From NCBI GenBank assembly GCA_019635875.1, contig JAHBYP010000001.1:806001-870000 (forward strand): a stretch of 64,000 nt of DNA. Reading direction: 5' to 3'. The translations under genes were made by a program, and so were the position numbers. The notes beneath the pieces are model-generated. The model searched no databases. It was not told the origin of the DNA and saw only the letters and a program-made list of their open reading frames with translations. Origin of the DNA: Alphaproteobacteria bacterium (GTDB lineage: Bacteria > Pseudomonadota > Alphaproteobacteria > Reyranellales > Reyranellaceae). Below are positions 33,661 to 42,220 of the stretch, piece after piece. How positions within the stretch are numbered: the first letter of the stretch is position 1; each line of letters opens with the position of its first letter.

Positions 33661-35151
33661 ATGGCCACCCGAAAGAAAACCGCCGCGCGTAAGGCCGCGC
33701 CCCGGCGCACCGCCAAGGCCGCCGCCTCCAGGCGCGCGCCGAAGAAGCACGTCGCCTTCTCGGGCCGCATGGTGATGATCGGCTTCGGCTCGATCGGCCA
33801 GGGTGTGCTGCCGCTGGTCCTGCGTCACATCGACATCAAGCCCTCGCAGATCACCATCATCTCGGCGGAGGATCGCGGCGGCCTGCCCGAGGCCAAGCGC
33901 TATGGCATCCAGTTTATCCGCAAGCGCCTGACCCAGGCCAACTACCGCGCCACGCTGTCGAAGCTGGTCGGCTTCGGTGACTTCATCGTCAACCTCTCGG
34001 TCGAGGTGGCGTCGACGGCGCTGATCGAGTTCGCGCACCAGCAGGGCGCGCTCTACATCGACACCTGCATCGAGCCGTGGCCCGGTGGCTACACCGACCC
34101 CGATCTGTCGGTGTCGCAGCGCTCCAACTATGCGCTGCGCGAGAACGCGCTGAAGCTGCGCGCGTCGCTCGCCACCGGGCCGACCGCCGTCATTGCCCAT
34201 GGCGCAAACCCCGGCCTCGTGTCGCACTTCGTCAAGCGCGCGCTGCTCAACATCGCGCGCGACACCGGCCGGGCGGTCGCCAAGCCCGACTCGCGCGCCG
34301 AGTGGGCGGCGCTGGCGCGTTCGCTTGGCGTCAAGGTGATCCATATCGCCGAACGCGACACCCAAGTCTCGGCCAAGCCCAAGGAACTCGGCGAGTTCGT
34401 CAACACCTGGTCGATCGACGGCTTCGTATCGGAGGGGTGTCAGCCCGCTGAGATGGGCTGGGGAACGCACGAGAAGGCGCTGCCTCCGGATGCCGCGCGG
34501 CACGAGTTCGGCTGTGATGCGGCGATCTACCTGAACCGGCCCGGCCTGCTCACCCGCGTACGCACCTGGACGCCCAAGGAAGGGCCGTTCCACGGCTTCA
34601 TCATCACGCACAACGAGTCGATCTCGATCGCCGACTACTTCACCGTCCGTGACGGCGCCACGGCGGCATACCGGCCGACAGTGCACTACGCCTATCACCC
34701 GTGCGACCAGGCGATCATGTCGATGCACGAAATCGCCGGGAAGAACCTGGTCCAGCAAAAGCGCCAGCGGCTGATCGTCGACGAGATCACCTCGGGCATC
34801 GACGAACTGGGCGTGCTGCTGATGGGGCATGAGCGCGGCGCCTATTGGTACGGTTCGCAGCTGTCGATCGGCGAGGCGCGCGAACTGGCACCGTACAACA
34901 ATGCGACCTCGCTGCAGGTTTGCGCGCCGGTGCTGTCGGGCATCGTCTGGGCGATCGAGAATCCCGACCGCGGCATCGTCGAGGCCGACGACATGGATTT
35001 CGACCGCCATCTCGAGATCTGCACGCCCTATCTCGGCCCGGTGGTCGGCCGTTACAGCGACTGGAGCCCGTTGCACGATCGCGAGAAGCTGTTCCCGGAG
35101 GACGTCGACCGCGACGATCCCTGGCAATTCAGGAACTTCCGCGTGACATAG
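33661..35151 (+). CDS. hss: Homospermidine synthase
   Basis: 496 residues. It makes sym-homospermidine from putrescine with NAD as recycling cofactor. The Rossmann motif is MVMIGFGSIGQGVLP after a Lys/Ala/Arg-rich N-terminus (~35 residues, an extra basic tail). Family segments are FIVNLSVEVAS, YIDTCIEPWPGGYTD, HGANPGLVSHFVK and EMGWGTHEKALP. Together with odc it gives ornithine to putrescine to homospermidine, the common alphaproteobacterial polyamine route. ATG 33661 is preferred to the extension at 33592, which overlaps the terminator. Confidence 0.95.
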   Translation: MATRKKTAARKAAPRRTAKAAASRRAPKKHVAFSGRMVMIGFGSIGQGVLPLVLRHIDIKPSQITIISAEDRGGLPEAKRYGIQFIRKRLTQANYRATLSKLVGFGDFIVNLSVEVASTALIEFAHQQGALYIDTCIEPWPGGYTDPDLSVSQRSNYALRENALKLRASLATGPTAVIAHGANPGLVSHFVKRALLNIARDTGRAVAKPDSRAEWAALARSLGVKVIHIAERDTQVSAKPKELGEFVNTWSIDGFVSEGCQPAEMGWGTHEKALPPDAARHEFGCDAAIYLNRPGLLTRVRTWTPKEGPFHGFIITHNESISIADYFTVRDGATAAYRPTVHYAYHPCDQAIMSMHEIAGKNLVQQKRQRLIVDEITSGIDELGVLLMGHERGAYWYGSQLSIGEARELAPYNNATSLQVCAPVLSGIVWAIENPDRGIVEADDMDFDRHLEICTPYLGPVVGRYSDWSPLHDREKLFPEDVDRDDPWQFRNFRVT

Positions 35152-35272
35152 CGCTTCGCCGCGAGGCGGCACGTCGAAAAAACCGGCGGAATTCGATTGC
35201 GTGAGGTTCCGTCCACGCCGACACTGACGCGACGTTTTGCCGCCTCGAGCGGTGAACGAACGGGAGGCGACC

Positions 35273-36661
35273 ATGCGCTTGCGACGCCTCGCATTCATTC
35301 TCGCGCTGTCGTGTGTCGCGGCACTCGCGCTGCGGTCCCTCGCGCAGACCGGGCCGGGACAGGAGGTGCCGATCCGCGCCGAGCCAGCCCCGGTAATCGT
35401 GCTGGATATCCGGGGTGCGATCGGCGTCGGTACTGGCCACATGCTGGAGGAGGGCTTCGCCCGCGCCCGCGCCGAGCGCGCCGGACTGATCGTGCTGCGT
35501 CTCGATACACCCGGCGGGCTGGTTTCGGCGACCCGCGACATCATCCAGGCGATTCTCGCCTCGCCGATCCCCGTGGCGGTGTTCGTGGCCCCCGCCGGGT
35601 CGCGGGCGGCCAGCGCCGGCACCTACATTGCCTACGCCGCCCACGTCGCCGCCATGGCGCCGGGCACGCATCTCGGCGCCGCCACGCCGGTCCAGATGGG
35701 CGCGCCCGGCGCGCCGGCGCCACAGCGTCGCGACAACGACAAGCCTGCGGAAGGCGGCCGCGGCGACGCGATGGAACGCAAGGTGGTGAACGACGCGGTG
35801 GCCTATCTGCGCAGCCTGGCGCAGCTGCGCGGCCGCAATGGCGAGTGGGCCGAGAAGGCGGTGCGCGAGGCCGCGACGCTGACGGCTGAGGAGGCGGCCA
35901 AGGAGAAAGTCGTCGACCTGCTGGCCGGCAGCGTCGACGATCTGCTCGATCGCATCGACGGGCGCACGGTGCGCACCGCCGATGGTGAGCGCAGACTGGC
36001 GACGCGTCACGCCCGGGTGATCGTCTTCGAGCCGAGCTGGAAGACGCGGCTGCTCGCCGTCGTGACCGACCCCAACATCGCCTTCATCCTGCTGATGATC
36101 GGCATCTACGGCATCATCTTCGAGTTCTGGAGCCCGGGATTGGCGGGCCCGGGTATCGTCGGCGCGATCTGCCTGGTCGTCGGCCTGATGGCTCTGTCGC
36201 TGATGCCGCTCAACTTCGCCGGTGTCGCGCTCCTCGTGGGCGGCCTGGTGATGCTGGGAATCGAGGCCTTCACGCCGGGCTTCGGCGTGCTCGGCCTGGG
36301 CGGCATCGCCGCCTTCATCGTCGGCGGCCTGTTCCTGTTCGATCCGGCCGGCGCCGACATCGATTTCGCCGTCGGCTGGCCGGTGCTGCTGGCCGCGGCG
36401 GTCACCAACGCGCTGCTCATCGTCGGCATCGCCGGCATGGCGTTGCGCACGCGCCGCCGGCCGGTCGTCACCGGCGCCGAGGAGATGATCGGCCTCGAGG
36501 GCGAGGTGGTGGAATGGCGCGACGGCCGCGGCCGGGTGCGCGTGCACGGCGAGATCTGGTCGGCGCGGGCGGAGCGGCCGGCGGAACCCGGAACGCGCGT
36601 GCGCGTCGATCGCCGCGAAGGCCTCACGCTTCACGTCGGACCGCTGGGGAAGGAGTCCTGA
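35273..36661 (+). CDS. nfeD: NfeD/ClpP-class membrane serine protease
   Basis: 462 residues. A signal sequence (1-25) is followed by a ClpP-class protease domain with a Ser114-Lys170 dyad ([14 protein letters not shown] and [12 protein letters not shown]), as in archaeal PH1510. Four or five membrane helices follow (~260-400), then a soluble OB-like NfeD domain ([23 protein letters not shown]). It cleaves or regulates stomatin-type partners. GGGAGG 5 nt ahead fixes ATG 35273. The slipin gene starts 2 bp after its stop. Confidence 0.92.
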   Translation: MRLRRLAFILALSCVAALALRSLAQTGPGQEVPIRAEPAPVIVLDIRGAIGVGTGHMLEEGFARARAERAGLIVLRLDTPGGLVSATRDIIQAILASPIPVAVFVAPAGSRAASAGTYIAYAAHVAAMAPGTHLGAATPVQMGAPGAPAPQRRDNDKPAEGGRGDAMERKVVNDAVAYLRSLAQLRGRNGEWAEKAVREAATLTAEEAAKEKVVDLLAGSVDDLLDRIDGRTVRTADGERRLATRHARVIVFEPSWKTRLLAVVTDPNIAFILLMIGIYGIIFEFWSPGLAGPGIVGAICLVVGLMALSLMPLNFAGVALLVGGLVMLGIEAFTPGFGVLGLGGIAAFIVGGLFLFDPAGADIDFAVGWPVLLAAAVTNALLIVGIAGMALRTRRRPVVTGAEEMIGLEGEVVEWRDGRGRVRVHGEIWSARAERPAEPGTRVRVDRREGLTLHVGPLGKES

Positions 36662-36662
36662 C

Positions 36663-37418
36663 ATGCCGAATCTCGAGCTGGTGGCCTATCTGCTGCCGAT
36701 CCTGGTGATCGCCACGATCCTCGCCATGTCGATCCGCATCCTGCGCGAGTACGAGCGCGGGGTGGTGTTCACGCTGGGACGCCTCCAGGGCGTCAAGGGG
36801 CCCGGCCTGATCCTCGTCATCCCGGTGGTCCAGACCATGGAACGGGTCGACCTGCGCACCCGTGTGCTCGATGTTCCGCCGCAGGACGTGATCTCGCGCG
36901 ACAACGTCTCGGTGCGCGTCAACGCCGTGGTGTATTTTCGCGTGCTGGAGCCCGAGAAGGCCATCATTCAGGTCGCGGCCTACAACCAGGCGACCAGCGA
37001 ACTGGCTCAGACCACGCTGCGCTCCGTGGTCGGCCAGCACGAGCTTGACCAGATGCTGGCCGAGCGCGACCAGCTCAACTCCGATGTCCAGCGCATCCTC
37101 GACGAGCAGACCGACGCCTGGGGAATCAAGGTCTCGAACGTCGAGCTCAAGCACATCGACCTCGACGAGAAGATGGTGCGTGCCATCGCCCGGCAGGCCG
37201 AGGCCGAGCGCCTGCGTCGCGCCAAGATCATCGACGCCGAGGGCGAGCTGCAGGCGGCCGAGAAGCTGGTGCAGGCCGGCGAGGCCATGTCGCGCAGCCC
37301 CGAGGCGATGCAGCTGCGTTATCTCGGCACGCTGGCCAACATCGCCGGCGAGAAGAGTTCCACGATTGTCTTTCCCCTGCCCATCGACCTGCTCGGTGCC
37401 CCGCGCGCCAAGGCCTGA
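36663..37418 (+). CDS. Slipin (stomatin-like SPFH protein)
   Basis: 251 residues. One N-terminal membrane helix ([19 protein letters not shown]) precedes an SPFH/band-7 domain ([27 protein letters not shown] and [13 protein letters not shown] segment). A coiled-coil region with [22 protein letters not shown] follows, then the C-terminal oligomerisation strand. It organises membrane microdomains and is the partner of the upstream NfeD protease; the pair is conserved as an operon in bacteria and archaea. Confidence 0.94.
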   Translation: MPNLELVAYLLPILVIATILAMSIRILREYERGVVFTLGRLQGVKGPGLILVIPVVQTMERVDLRTRVLDVPPQDVISRDNVSVRVNAVVYFRVLEPEKAIIQVAAYNQATSELAQTTLRSVVGQHELDQMLAERDQLNSDVQRILDEQTDAWGIKVSNVELKHIDLDEKMVRAIARQAEAERLRRAKIIDAEGELQAAEKLVQAGEAMSRSPEAMQLRYLGTLANIAGEKSSTIVFPLPIDLLGAPRAKA

Positions 37419-37533
37419 TTGGCGCTGCCGACTCCGGCCGGGCGAAGGCGAGCACGATCCGATGCCTATTCGAGCGGCCATCGTCGCTCGAGCGCGGCGG
37501 TCGGCCCTGGCGTGAGCCGCACGGCTCCCCCGG

Positions 37534-37558
37534 GGAATTTCCGCGCCGCGGCGGTGTT
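37534..37558 (+). promoter_or_regulatory. Possible ECF-type promoter
   Basis: GGAAT (37534-37538) and TGTT (37555-37558) spaced 16 bp lie 65 bp before the ECF sigma gene. They resemble the GGAAC-N16-17-CGTT type of ECF promoter, which would mean autoregulation. The match is partial. Confidence 0.35.
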
Positions 37559-37622
37559 GAACCAGTAACGGGCTCGGCTCGCGCGGCAATTCGCTGGACG
37601 TGCCGGCCGCCGGTCGGGTTGT

Positions 37623-38135
37623 ATGGGATTCGTGGACGCCCTGCCGGATCTGTTGCCGCAACACGTACCTGCGCTGCGCCGCTACGCGCGCGCGCTGGTG
37701 GGCGACGTGCAGGTGGCCGACGATCTGGTACAGGACTGCCTGGAGCGGGCACTGTCGCGTGCGCATCTCTGGCGGCGCCCCGGGAACCTGCGCGCCTGGT
37801 TGTTCACCATCATGCACAACCTGCATGCCAACGACCGGCGCCGCACCGCGTCGCGGCCGCGTGCGGCGTCGATCGACGATGTGATGGAGCCGGGCCGGCC
37901 GGCGTCGCAGATCGAGAGCCTGGCGGCGCGCGAGATGTTGGCGGCGCTGCGCCATCTCTCGCTGGAGCACCGTCAGGTGCTCTTGCTGGTGGCGCTGGAG
38001 GGTATGTCCTACGCCGAGATCGCGGACGTGCTGGGCGTGCCGATCGGGACGGTGATGTCGCGCCTGTCGCGGGCGCGCGAACGATTGAGGATGGCGGGCG
38101 GCGAGCGAGGTGCCGTGCCGAGGAGTGGCGTATGA
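37623..38135 (+). CDS. ECF sigma factor (RpoE-like)
   Basis: 170 residues. Region 2 spans ~15-80 (RRYARALVGDVQVADDLVQDCLERAL and RAWLFTIMHNLHAND). Region 4 spans ~105-155 (LSLEHRQVLLLVALEGMSYAEIADVLGVPIGTVMSRLSRARERLR). Regions 1 and 3 are absent, as in all ECF factors. Its stop overlaps the start of the anti-sigma gene (ATGA), so the pair is made together. The trigger is unknown; it is not the EcfG/PhyR type, since no PhyR is adjacent. Confidence 0.92.
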   Translation: MGFVDALPDLLPQHVPALRRYARALVGDVQVADDLVQDCLERALSRAHLWRRPGNLRAWLFTIMHNLHANDRRRTASRPRAASIDDVMEPGRPASQIESLAAREMLAALRHLSLEHRQVLLLVALEGMSYAEIADVLGVPIGTVMSRLSRARERLRMAGGERGAVPRSGV

Positions 38136-38920
38136 GCTCGCACGAGCGGACAGGACACGGCCCGATCGAAGAGGCCGACCTGCACGCCTATGTCGACGAA
38201 CGGCTAGGCGTGGAGCGCAAGCGCGCGGTCGAGGCGCATCTCACCACCAACGCCGAGGCGCGCGCCAGAGTCGCAGCCTGGCGCGAGCAGAGCCGCCTGC
38301 TGGGCGCGCTCTACGACCCGGCGCTCGACGAGCCGGTGCCGCCGCGGCTGACCGAGGCGATCGCCGAGGCGCGCGGCCGCTGGGCGCGGCCGGCGCGGTG
38401 GTGGCAGGCGATCGCGGCCGTGGCGCTGCTGGCGCTGGGCGCGACGGGCGGCTGGTTCGGCGCGCACTGGTTCGAGCCGCCACCGACCCGGCGCGAGGTG
38501 GCGCTGACGCGCGAGGCGGTGCTGGCGCATCGCGTTTTCGTGGTCGAGAAGCGCCATCCGGTCGAGGTCGCGGCCAGCGAGCGAGACCACTTGGTGACCT
38601 GGCTGTCGCGCCGCATGGGCGCCAAGGTGTCGGCGCCGGATCTGTCGTCGATCGGCTGGAACCTTGTGGGCGGCCGTCTGCTGTCGGCGATCGACGGGCC
38701 GGCCTGCCAGCTGATGTACGAGGACCGGACCGGCCGGCGCGTCACCGTCTACATGACGCGCAACCCGGCCAACCGCGAGACGGCGTTCCTGTTCCGCACC
38801 GACGGCCCGGTGAGTTCGTTTTACTGGCTCGACGGGCCGCTGGGCTACGCGATCAGCGGTGAGATCGAGCGCGCCGAGCTGATGCCGATCGCCAAGGCGA
38901 TACACGACAATCTGCGCTGA
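38132..38920 (+). CDS. Membrane anti-sigma factor
   Basis: 262 residues. The N-terminal cytosolic part starts with IEEADLHAYVDERLGVERKRAVEAHL, the alpha-helical anti-sigma-domain pattern but without the zinc HxxxCxxC motif. A single membrane helix spans ~90-112 (WWQAIAAVALLALGATGGWFGAHW), and a ~150-residue periplasmic domain follows. It should hold the upstream ECF factor at the membrane until a periplasmic signal releases it. The in-frame extension upstream lies in the sigma gene and is rejected. Confidence 0.88.
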   Translation: MSSHERTGHGPIEEADLHAYVDERLGVERKRAVEAHLTTNAEARARVAAWREQSRLLGALYDPALDEPVPPRLTEAIAEARGRWARPARWWQAIAAVALLALGATGGWFGAHWFEPPPTRREVALTREAVLAHRVFVVEKRHPVEVAASERDHLVTWLSRRMGAKVSAPDLSSIGWNLVGGRLLSAIDGPACQLMYEDRTGRRVTVYMTRNPANRETAFLFRTDGPVSSFYWLDGPLGYAISGEIERAELMPIAKAIHDNLR

Positions 38921-38931
38921 AGGCGATGCCT

Positions 38932-38965
38932 GTCGTCCCGAGCGCCTCGCTGAGCTCGGGATGAC
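38932..38965. repeat. Palindromic repeat type A, copy 2 (shortened)
   Basis: GTCGTCCCGAGC and GCTCGGGATGAC form 12-bp arms (one mismatch) around a shortened centre. It matches the ends of copies 1 and 3 and lies between two convergent genes. Confidence 0.8.
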
Positions 38966-38971
38966 AATGAG

Positions 38972-40387
38972 TCAGCGGAAGAATACCAGCGTCACCAGCA
39001 CGAAGAGCGGCAACAGCACGACGCTGGACCACGCCATGTAGCCGAAGAAGCTCGGCATGCGGATGCCGGCATCCTCGACGACGGCCTTGACCATGAAGTT
39101 TGGCGCGTTGCCGATATAGGTGTTGGCGCCCATGAACACGGCGCCGCAGGAGATCGCCGCCAGCGTCGAGGCCAGCGGCCCCATCAGGTTCACCGCGTCG
39201 CCACCGGCGAGATTGAAGAACACGAGATAGGTCGGTGCATTGTCCAGGAAGCTCGACAGGATGCCGGTCAGCCAGAAGTACCAGACGTCCATCGGCGTGC
39301 CGTCGGCTCGCGAGACCAGCGCCACCAGCGGTGCCAGCGCTCCGTCGCGGCCGGCCTTGAGGATGGCGATGGCGGGGATGATGGTGAGGAAGATGCCGGC
39401 GAAGAGCTTCGCGACCTCGAGGATCGGCCCCCAGGTGAAGCCGTTGCCGTCGCGCGTCACCTTCGACGTCAGCTTCATCGAGGCGAAGGTTATGGCCAGG
39501 AGCGCCGCATCGCGCATCACGTTCTGCAGCTCGACGTCCACGTGGTAGATCGTCCAGGTCACGCCCGGCTTCCAGGTGCCGCTCATCAGCACGACGCCGA
39601 CGATGGCCGTGAGCAGCACGATGTTCGCGCCGCCCTGGAGGCGGATCGGTGAGTCGGGGGTGGGGTCTATCGGGAGATGCCCTTCCTTGCGGTACCAATA
39701 GCTGTCGATCGCATAGAAGGCGACCAAGAGCACGATGCAGCACAGCAGCATCTCGGTGAAAAGGTGCGACGTCGGCCAGAAGAACGACACTCCCTTGAGA
39801 AAGCCGAGGAACAGCGGCGGATCGCCCAGGGGGGTCAGCGCGCCGCCGATATTCGACACCAGGAAGATGAAGAAGACGAAGACGTGGATCTTGTGCCGGC
39901 GATCGTCGTTCGCGCGGATCAGCGGGCGGATCAGCAGCATCGAGGCGCCGGTCGTGCCCATCCAGCCGGCGAGCACGGTGCCGATCGCCAGCAGGGTGGT
40001 GTTCATCGACGGCGATCCGTGCAGGTTCCCGACGATGCGGATGCCGCCCGTGACGGTGAACAGTGCCAGCAGCAGGATGATGAAGGGGATGTACTCGAGC
40101 AGCAGGGTGTGCGCGACCTCGTACAATCCGGTCGGCAAGCCGTGGATGGCGGCGAAGGGCACGACGAAGGCCAGCGCCCAGGCGGCCGATACCTTGCCGT
40201 AGTGGTGGTGCCAGAACCCCGCGGCGAACAGCGGCATCAACGCGATCGACAGCAGAATGCCGGCGAACGGAAGCACCCAGATCAGGCTGAGCCTCGCGCC
40301 ATCGACATGCGGTGCGTCGCCTGCCGCCAGTGACGGCGTCGCGACCACCGCGACAGCGAGGCCAACCACCAACGACCCGATTCTCAT
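38972..40387 (-). CDS. NhaD-like Na+/H+ antiporter (ArsB/NhaD superfamily)
   Basis: 471 residues with about 12 membrane helices and an N-terminal signal-like segment (IGSLVVGLAVAVVATPSLAAG). GWMGTTGASMLLIRPLIRAN and VSNIGGALTPLGDPPLFLGFLKG are the duplicated ion-site motifs of this superfamily. SSFLDNAPTYLVFFNLAGG is the matching C-terminal half. It probably exchanges Na+ for H+ across the inner membrane. ATG 40387 overlaps the GNAT stop (ATGA). It is the last gene of the coupled run that begins with hyfB, so its ion chemistry may serve that complex. Confidence 0.83.
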   Translation of the reverse strand: MRIGSLVVGLAVAVVATPSLAAGDAPHVDGARLSLIWVLPFAGILLSIALMPLFAAGFWHHHYGKVSAAWALAFVVPFAAIHGLPTGLYEVAHTLLLEYIPFIILLLALFTVTGGIRIVGNLHGSPSMNTTLLAIGTVLAGWMGTTGASMLLIRPLIRANDDRRHKIHVFVFFIFLVSNIGGALTPLGDPPLFLGFLKGVSFFWPTSHLFTEMLLCCIVLLVAFYAIDSYWYRKEGHLPIDPTPDSPIRLQGGANIVLLTAIVGVVLMSGTWKPGVTWTIYHVDVELQNVMRDAALLAITFASMKLTSKVTRDGNGFTWGPILEVAKLFAGIFLTIIPAIAILKAGRDGALAPLVALVSRADGTPMDVWYFWLTGILSSFLDNAPTYLVFFNLAGGDAVNLMGPLASTLAAISCGAVFMGANTYIGNAPNFMVKAVVEDAGIRMPSFFGYMAWSSVVLLPLFVLVTLVFFR

Positions 40388-40920
40388 ATGTGCTTCTCCC
40401 GCGCCAACCACTGCGCGCGGGACACGTTGAACCGCAGCAGCACCTTGCCATCGCTCTCATAGCGCAACTTCAGCGTCCAGCCCATCTTCGCCAGGGCGCG
40501 CTGCGCGTCGGGATTGCTCTCGCGCGTCACCGCCCAGACCTGGTCGATGCCGAGTGTCTCGAAGGCAAAACGCAGCACCGCCATGCCGGCCTCGGGCGCA
40601 TAGCCCTCGCCCTTGGCCCAGCGAGCGATGGCGACGCGGCTGGCGATCCCGATGCCGTCGTGGTGGTCCCACAGCCCGGAGATGCCGACGAAGCGGCCAT
40701 CGCCGCGCCGGCGCAGCGAGAACATGCCGTAGCCCTTGTCGCGCCAGATCGCCAGGTAGCCGTCGAGCATCCGGCGCGCGGCGTCGGCGTCGAGCACGCC
40801 GTGCTGCAACAGGCCGCCGACCGCCGGATCGGCCATCAGCGCGGCGAGTTCTGTGAAGTCGGCCTCGTCGACCGGCCGCAACGACAGCCGCGCGGTCTCG
40901 ATGTTTCGGGAATCGCTCAT
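40384..40920 (-). CDS. GNAT acetyltransferase (RimJ/RimL type)
   Basis: 178 residues. The N-terminal ETARLSLRPVDEADF, the core strands FVGISGLWDHHDGIGIASRVAIARWAKGEGYAPEAGMAVLRFAFETLGIDQVWAV and NPDAQRALAKMGW are typical of the RimJ-like branch. The acetyl-CoA loop region is WAKGEGYAPEA. It modifies an amino group of unknown identity. ATG 40920 overlaps the SDR stop (TGATG) and its own stop overlaps the antiporter start, so it is embedded in the Ehr operon. Confidence 0.85.
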   Translation of the reverse strand: MSDSRNIETARLSLRPVDEADFTELAALMADPAVGGLLQHGVLDADAARRMLDGYLAIWRDKGYGMFSLRRRGDGRFVGISGLWDHHDGIGIASRVAIARWAKGEGYAPEAGMAVLRFAFETLGIDQVWAVTRESNPDAQRALAKMGWTLKLRYESDGKVLLRFNVSRAQWLAREKHI

Positions 40921-41696
40921 CACAGCATGTCGTAGGTGGCGGAGATGCCGCCGTCGACGACCAGGGTATGACCGTTGATGTAGCTGCCGGCCGGCGATGC
41001 CAGCAGCAGGGCGGCGCCGGCGATCTCTCTGGGTTCGGCCCAGCGACTGAGCGGCACGCGGCGCGCGCGCTGCGCGCCGGATTCGCCCTGGGTCATGGCC
41101 GTGTTGGTCTCGGTGGCGAAGAAACCGGGCGCGATCGCGTTGCAGGTGATGCCATGGCGTCCGAGCTCGGCGGCCAACGCGCGTGTGAGCGCAGCGAGGC
41201 CGCCCTTGGCGGCGGTGTAGGACGGTGAGCCGTTGGCCGCCAGCTGATCGACGATCGAGGTGACGCAGATAACGCGGCCGTGACGGCGCTCGATCATGCC
41301 CGGCATCACGCGCTTGATCAGGCGATAGACGGCACCCAGATCGACGGCGATCAGACGGTCGAAATCCTCCGGCTCGATGCGCTGCACGGAACGCCTGTCG
41401 CGCTCGCCGACATTGTTGAGCAGGATGTCGACCCGGCCATGGCGCGCCAGCAGCGCGTCCATCGTGCGCTCTACGGCGGGGACGTCGGCCATGTCGAAGC
41501 CGATCGTGTCGGCGGCGAGACCGCGGCGCGCGAGTTCCGTGGCGCGCGGCTCCACCGCCTCCGCGGTGCGGCCGTGCAGCACGGTCAGCGCGCCCGCCTC
41601 GGCGAAGGCCTGCGCCATCTCCCAGCCCAGGCCGCGCGCGGCGCCCGTCACCAGGGCCACCTGGTCGTCGAGGCGGAAGGCGTCGAGCACCGCCAT
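40920..41696 (-). CDS. SDR oxidoreductase (gluconate 5-dehydrogenase-like)
   Basis: 258 residues of the classical SDR type. The cofactor motif TGAARGLG is at 17-24, NNVG is at 94-97, and the triad Ser147-Tyr160-Lys164 lies in TSIVDQLAANGSPSYTAAKG. The sequence around YINGHTLVVDGGISATY suggests a sugar-acid or keto-sugar dehydrogenase. The start overlaps the hyfI stop. Its fixed place downstream of the Ehr genes may mean that its substrate or NAD(P)H links to the complex, but no redox partner domain is visible. A long upstream in-frame extension is rejected. Confidence 0.87.
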   Translation of the reverse strand: MAVLDAFRLDDQVALVTGAARGLGWEMAQAFAEAGALTVLHGRTAEAVEPRATELARRGLAADTIGFDMADVPAVERTMDALLARHGRVDILLNNVGERDRRSVQRIEPEDFDRLIAVDLGAVYRLIKRVMPGMIERRHGRVICVTSIVDQLAANGSPSYTAAKGGLAALTRALAAELGRHGITCNAIAPGFFATETNTAMTQGESGAQRARRVPLSRWAEPREIAGAALLLASPAGSYINGHTLVVDGGISATYDML

Positions 41697-42220
41697 CAGC
41701 GCTTCGCGGCCGAGGTCTCGAGCAGCGCCAGAAGGCCCTGCAGCAGCTGGATCGGCGTCGGCGGGCAGCCCGGTATGCGGAGATCGACCCGCACGACGCC
41801 GTCGAGCGCGCCGGCGCAGGCATAGGAGCCGGCGAAGACGCCGCCGCTGCAGGCGCAGTCGCCCGCGGCCACCACCCAGCGCGGCTCGGGCGTGGCGTCG
41901 ACGGTGCGCAGCAGCGCCTCCTTCATGTTGAGGCTGACCGGTCCGGTGACCAGCAGCACGTCGGCGTGGCGCGGCGAGGCGACGAAGCGGATGCCGAAGC
42001 GCTCGAGGTCGTAGAGCGGATTGTTGAGGGCGTGGATCTCCAGTTCGCAGCCGTTGCACGAGCCGGCGTCGATCTCGCGGATCGCCAGGCTCCTTCCCAG
42101 ACGCTTCTTCGCCATGCCGTCGACGACCTGTGCCAGCTCGGCCAGCGCGGCGTCGCCGGCCGGCGGACCGTCGATGGTCAACGGCCTGGCGAAGAGCGTG
42201 CGGGCGAGGTCCTTGAACAT
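41696..42220 (-). CDS. hyfI: HyfI/NuoB-like [4Fe-4S] small subunit of Ehr complex
   Basis: 174 residues. The proximal cluster ligands are Cys55 and Cys58 (GSCNGCE), Cys122 (GDCACSGG) and Cys152 (PGCPPTP). The CxxC spacing is the group-4 hydrogenase form; complex I NuoB has adjacent cysteines. It forms the peripheral arm with HyfG. No HyfH/NuoI-type two-cluster subunit and no HyfA are present, so the electron entry path is short. Start ATG 42220 overlaps the hyfG stop. Confidence 0.9.
   Translation of the reverse strand: MFKDLARTLFARPLTIDGPPAGDAALAELAQVVDGMAKKRLGRSLAIREIDAGSCNGCELEIHALNNPLYDLERFGIRFVASPRHADVLLVTGPVSLNMKEALLRTVDATPEPRWVVAAGDCACSGGVFAGSYACAGALDGVVRVDLRIPGCPPTPIQLLQGLLALLETSAAKR

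Noticed and set aside
40384..40920. The GNAT gene as the missing ceramide synthase of the sphingolipid pathway
   Set aside because: It is a short RimJ-type acetyltransferase inside the Ehr operon. Bacterial ceramide synthases are longer and lie with spt in known cases.
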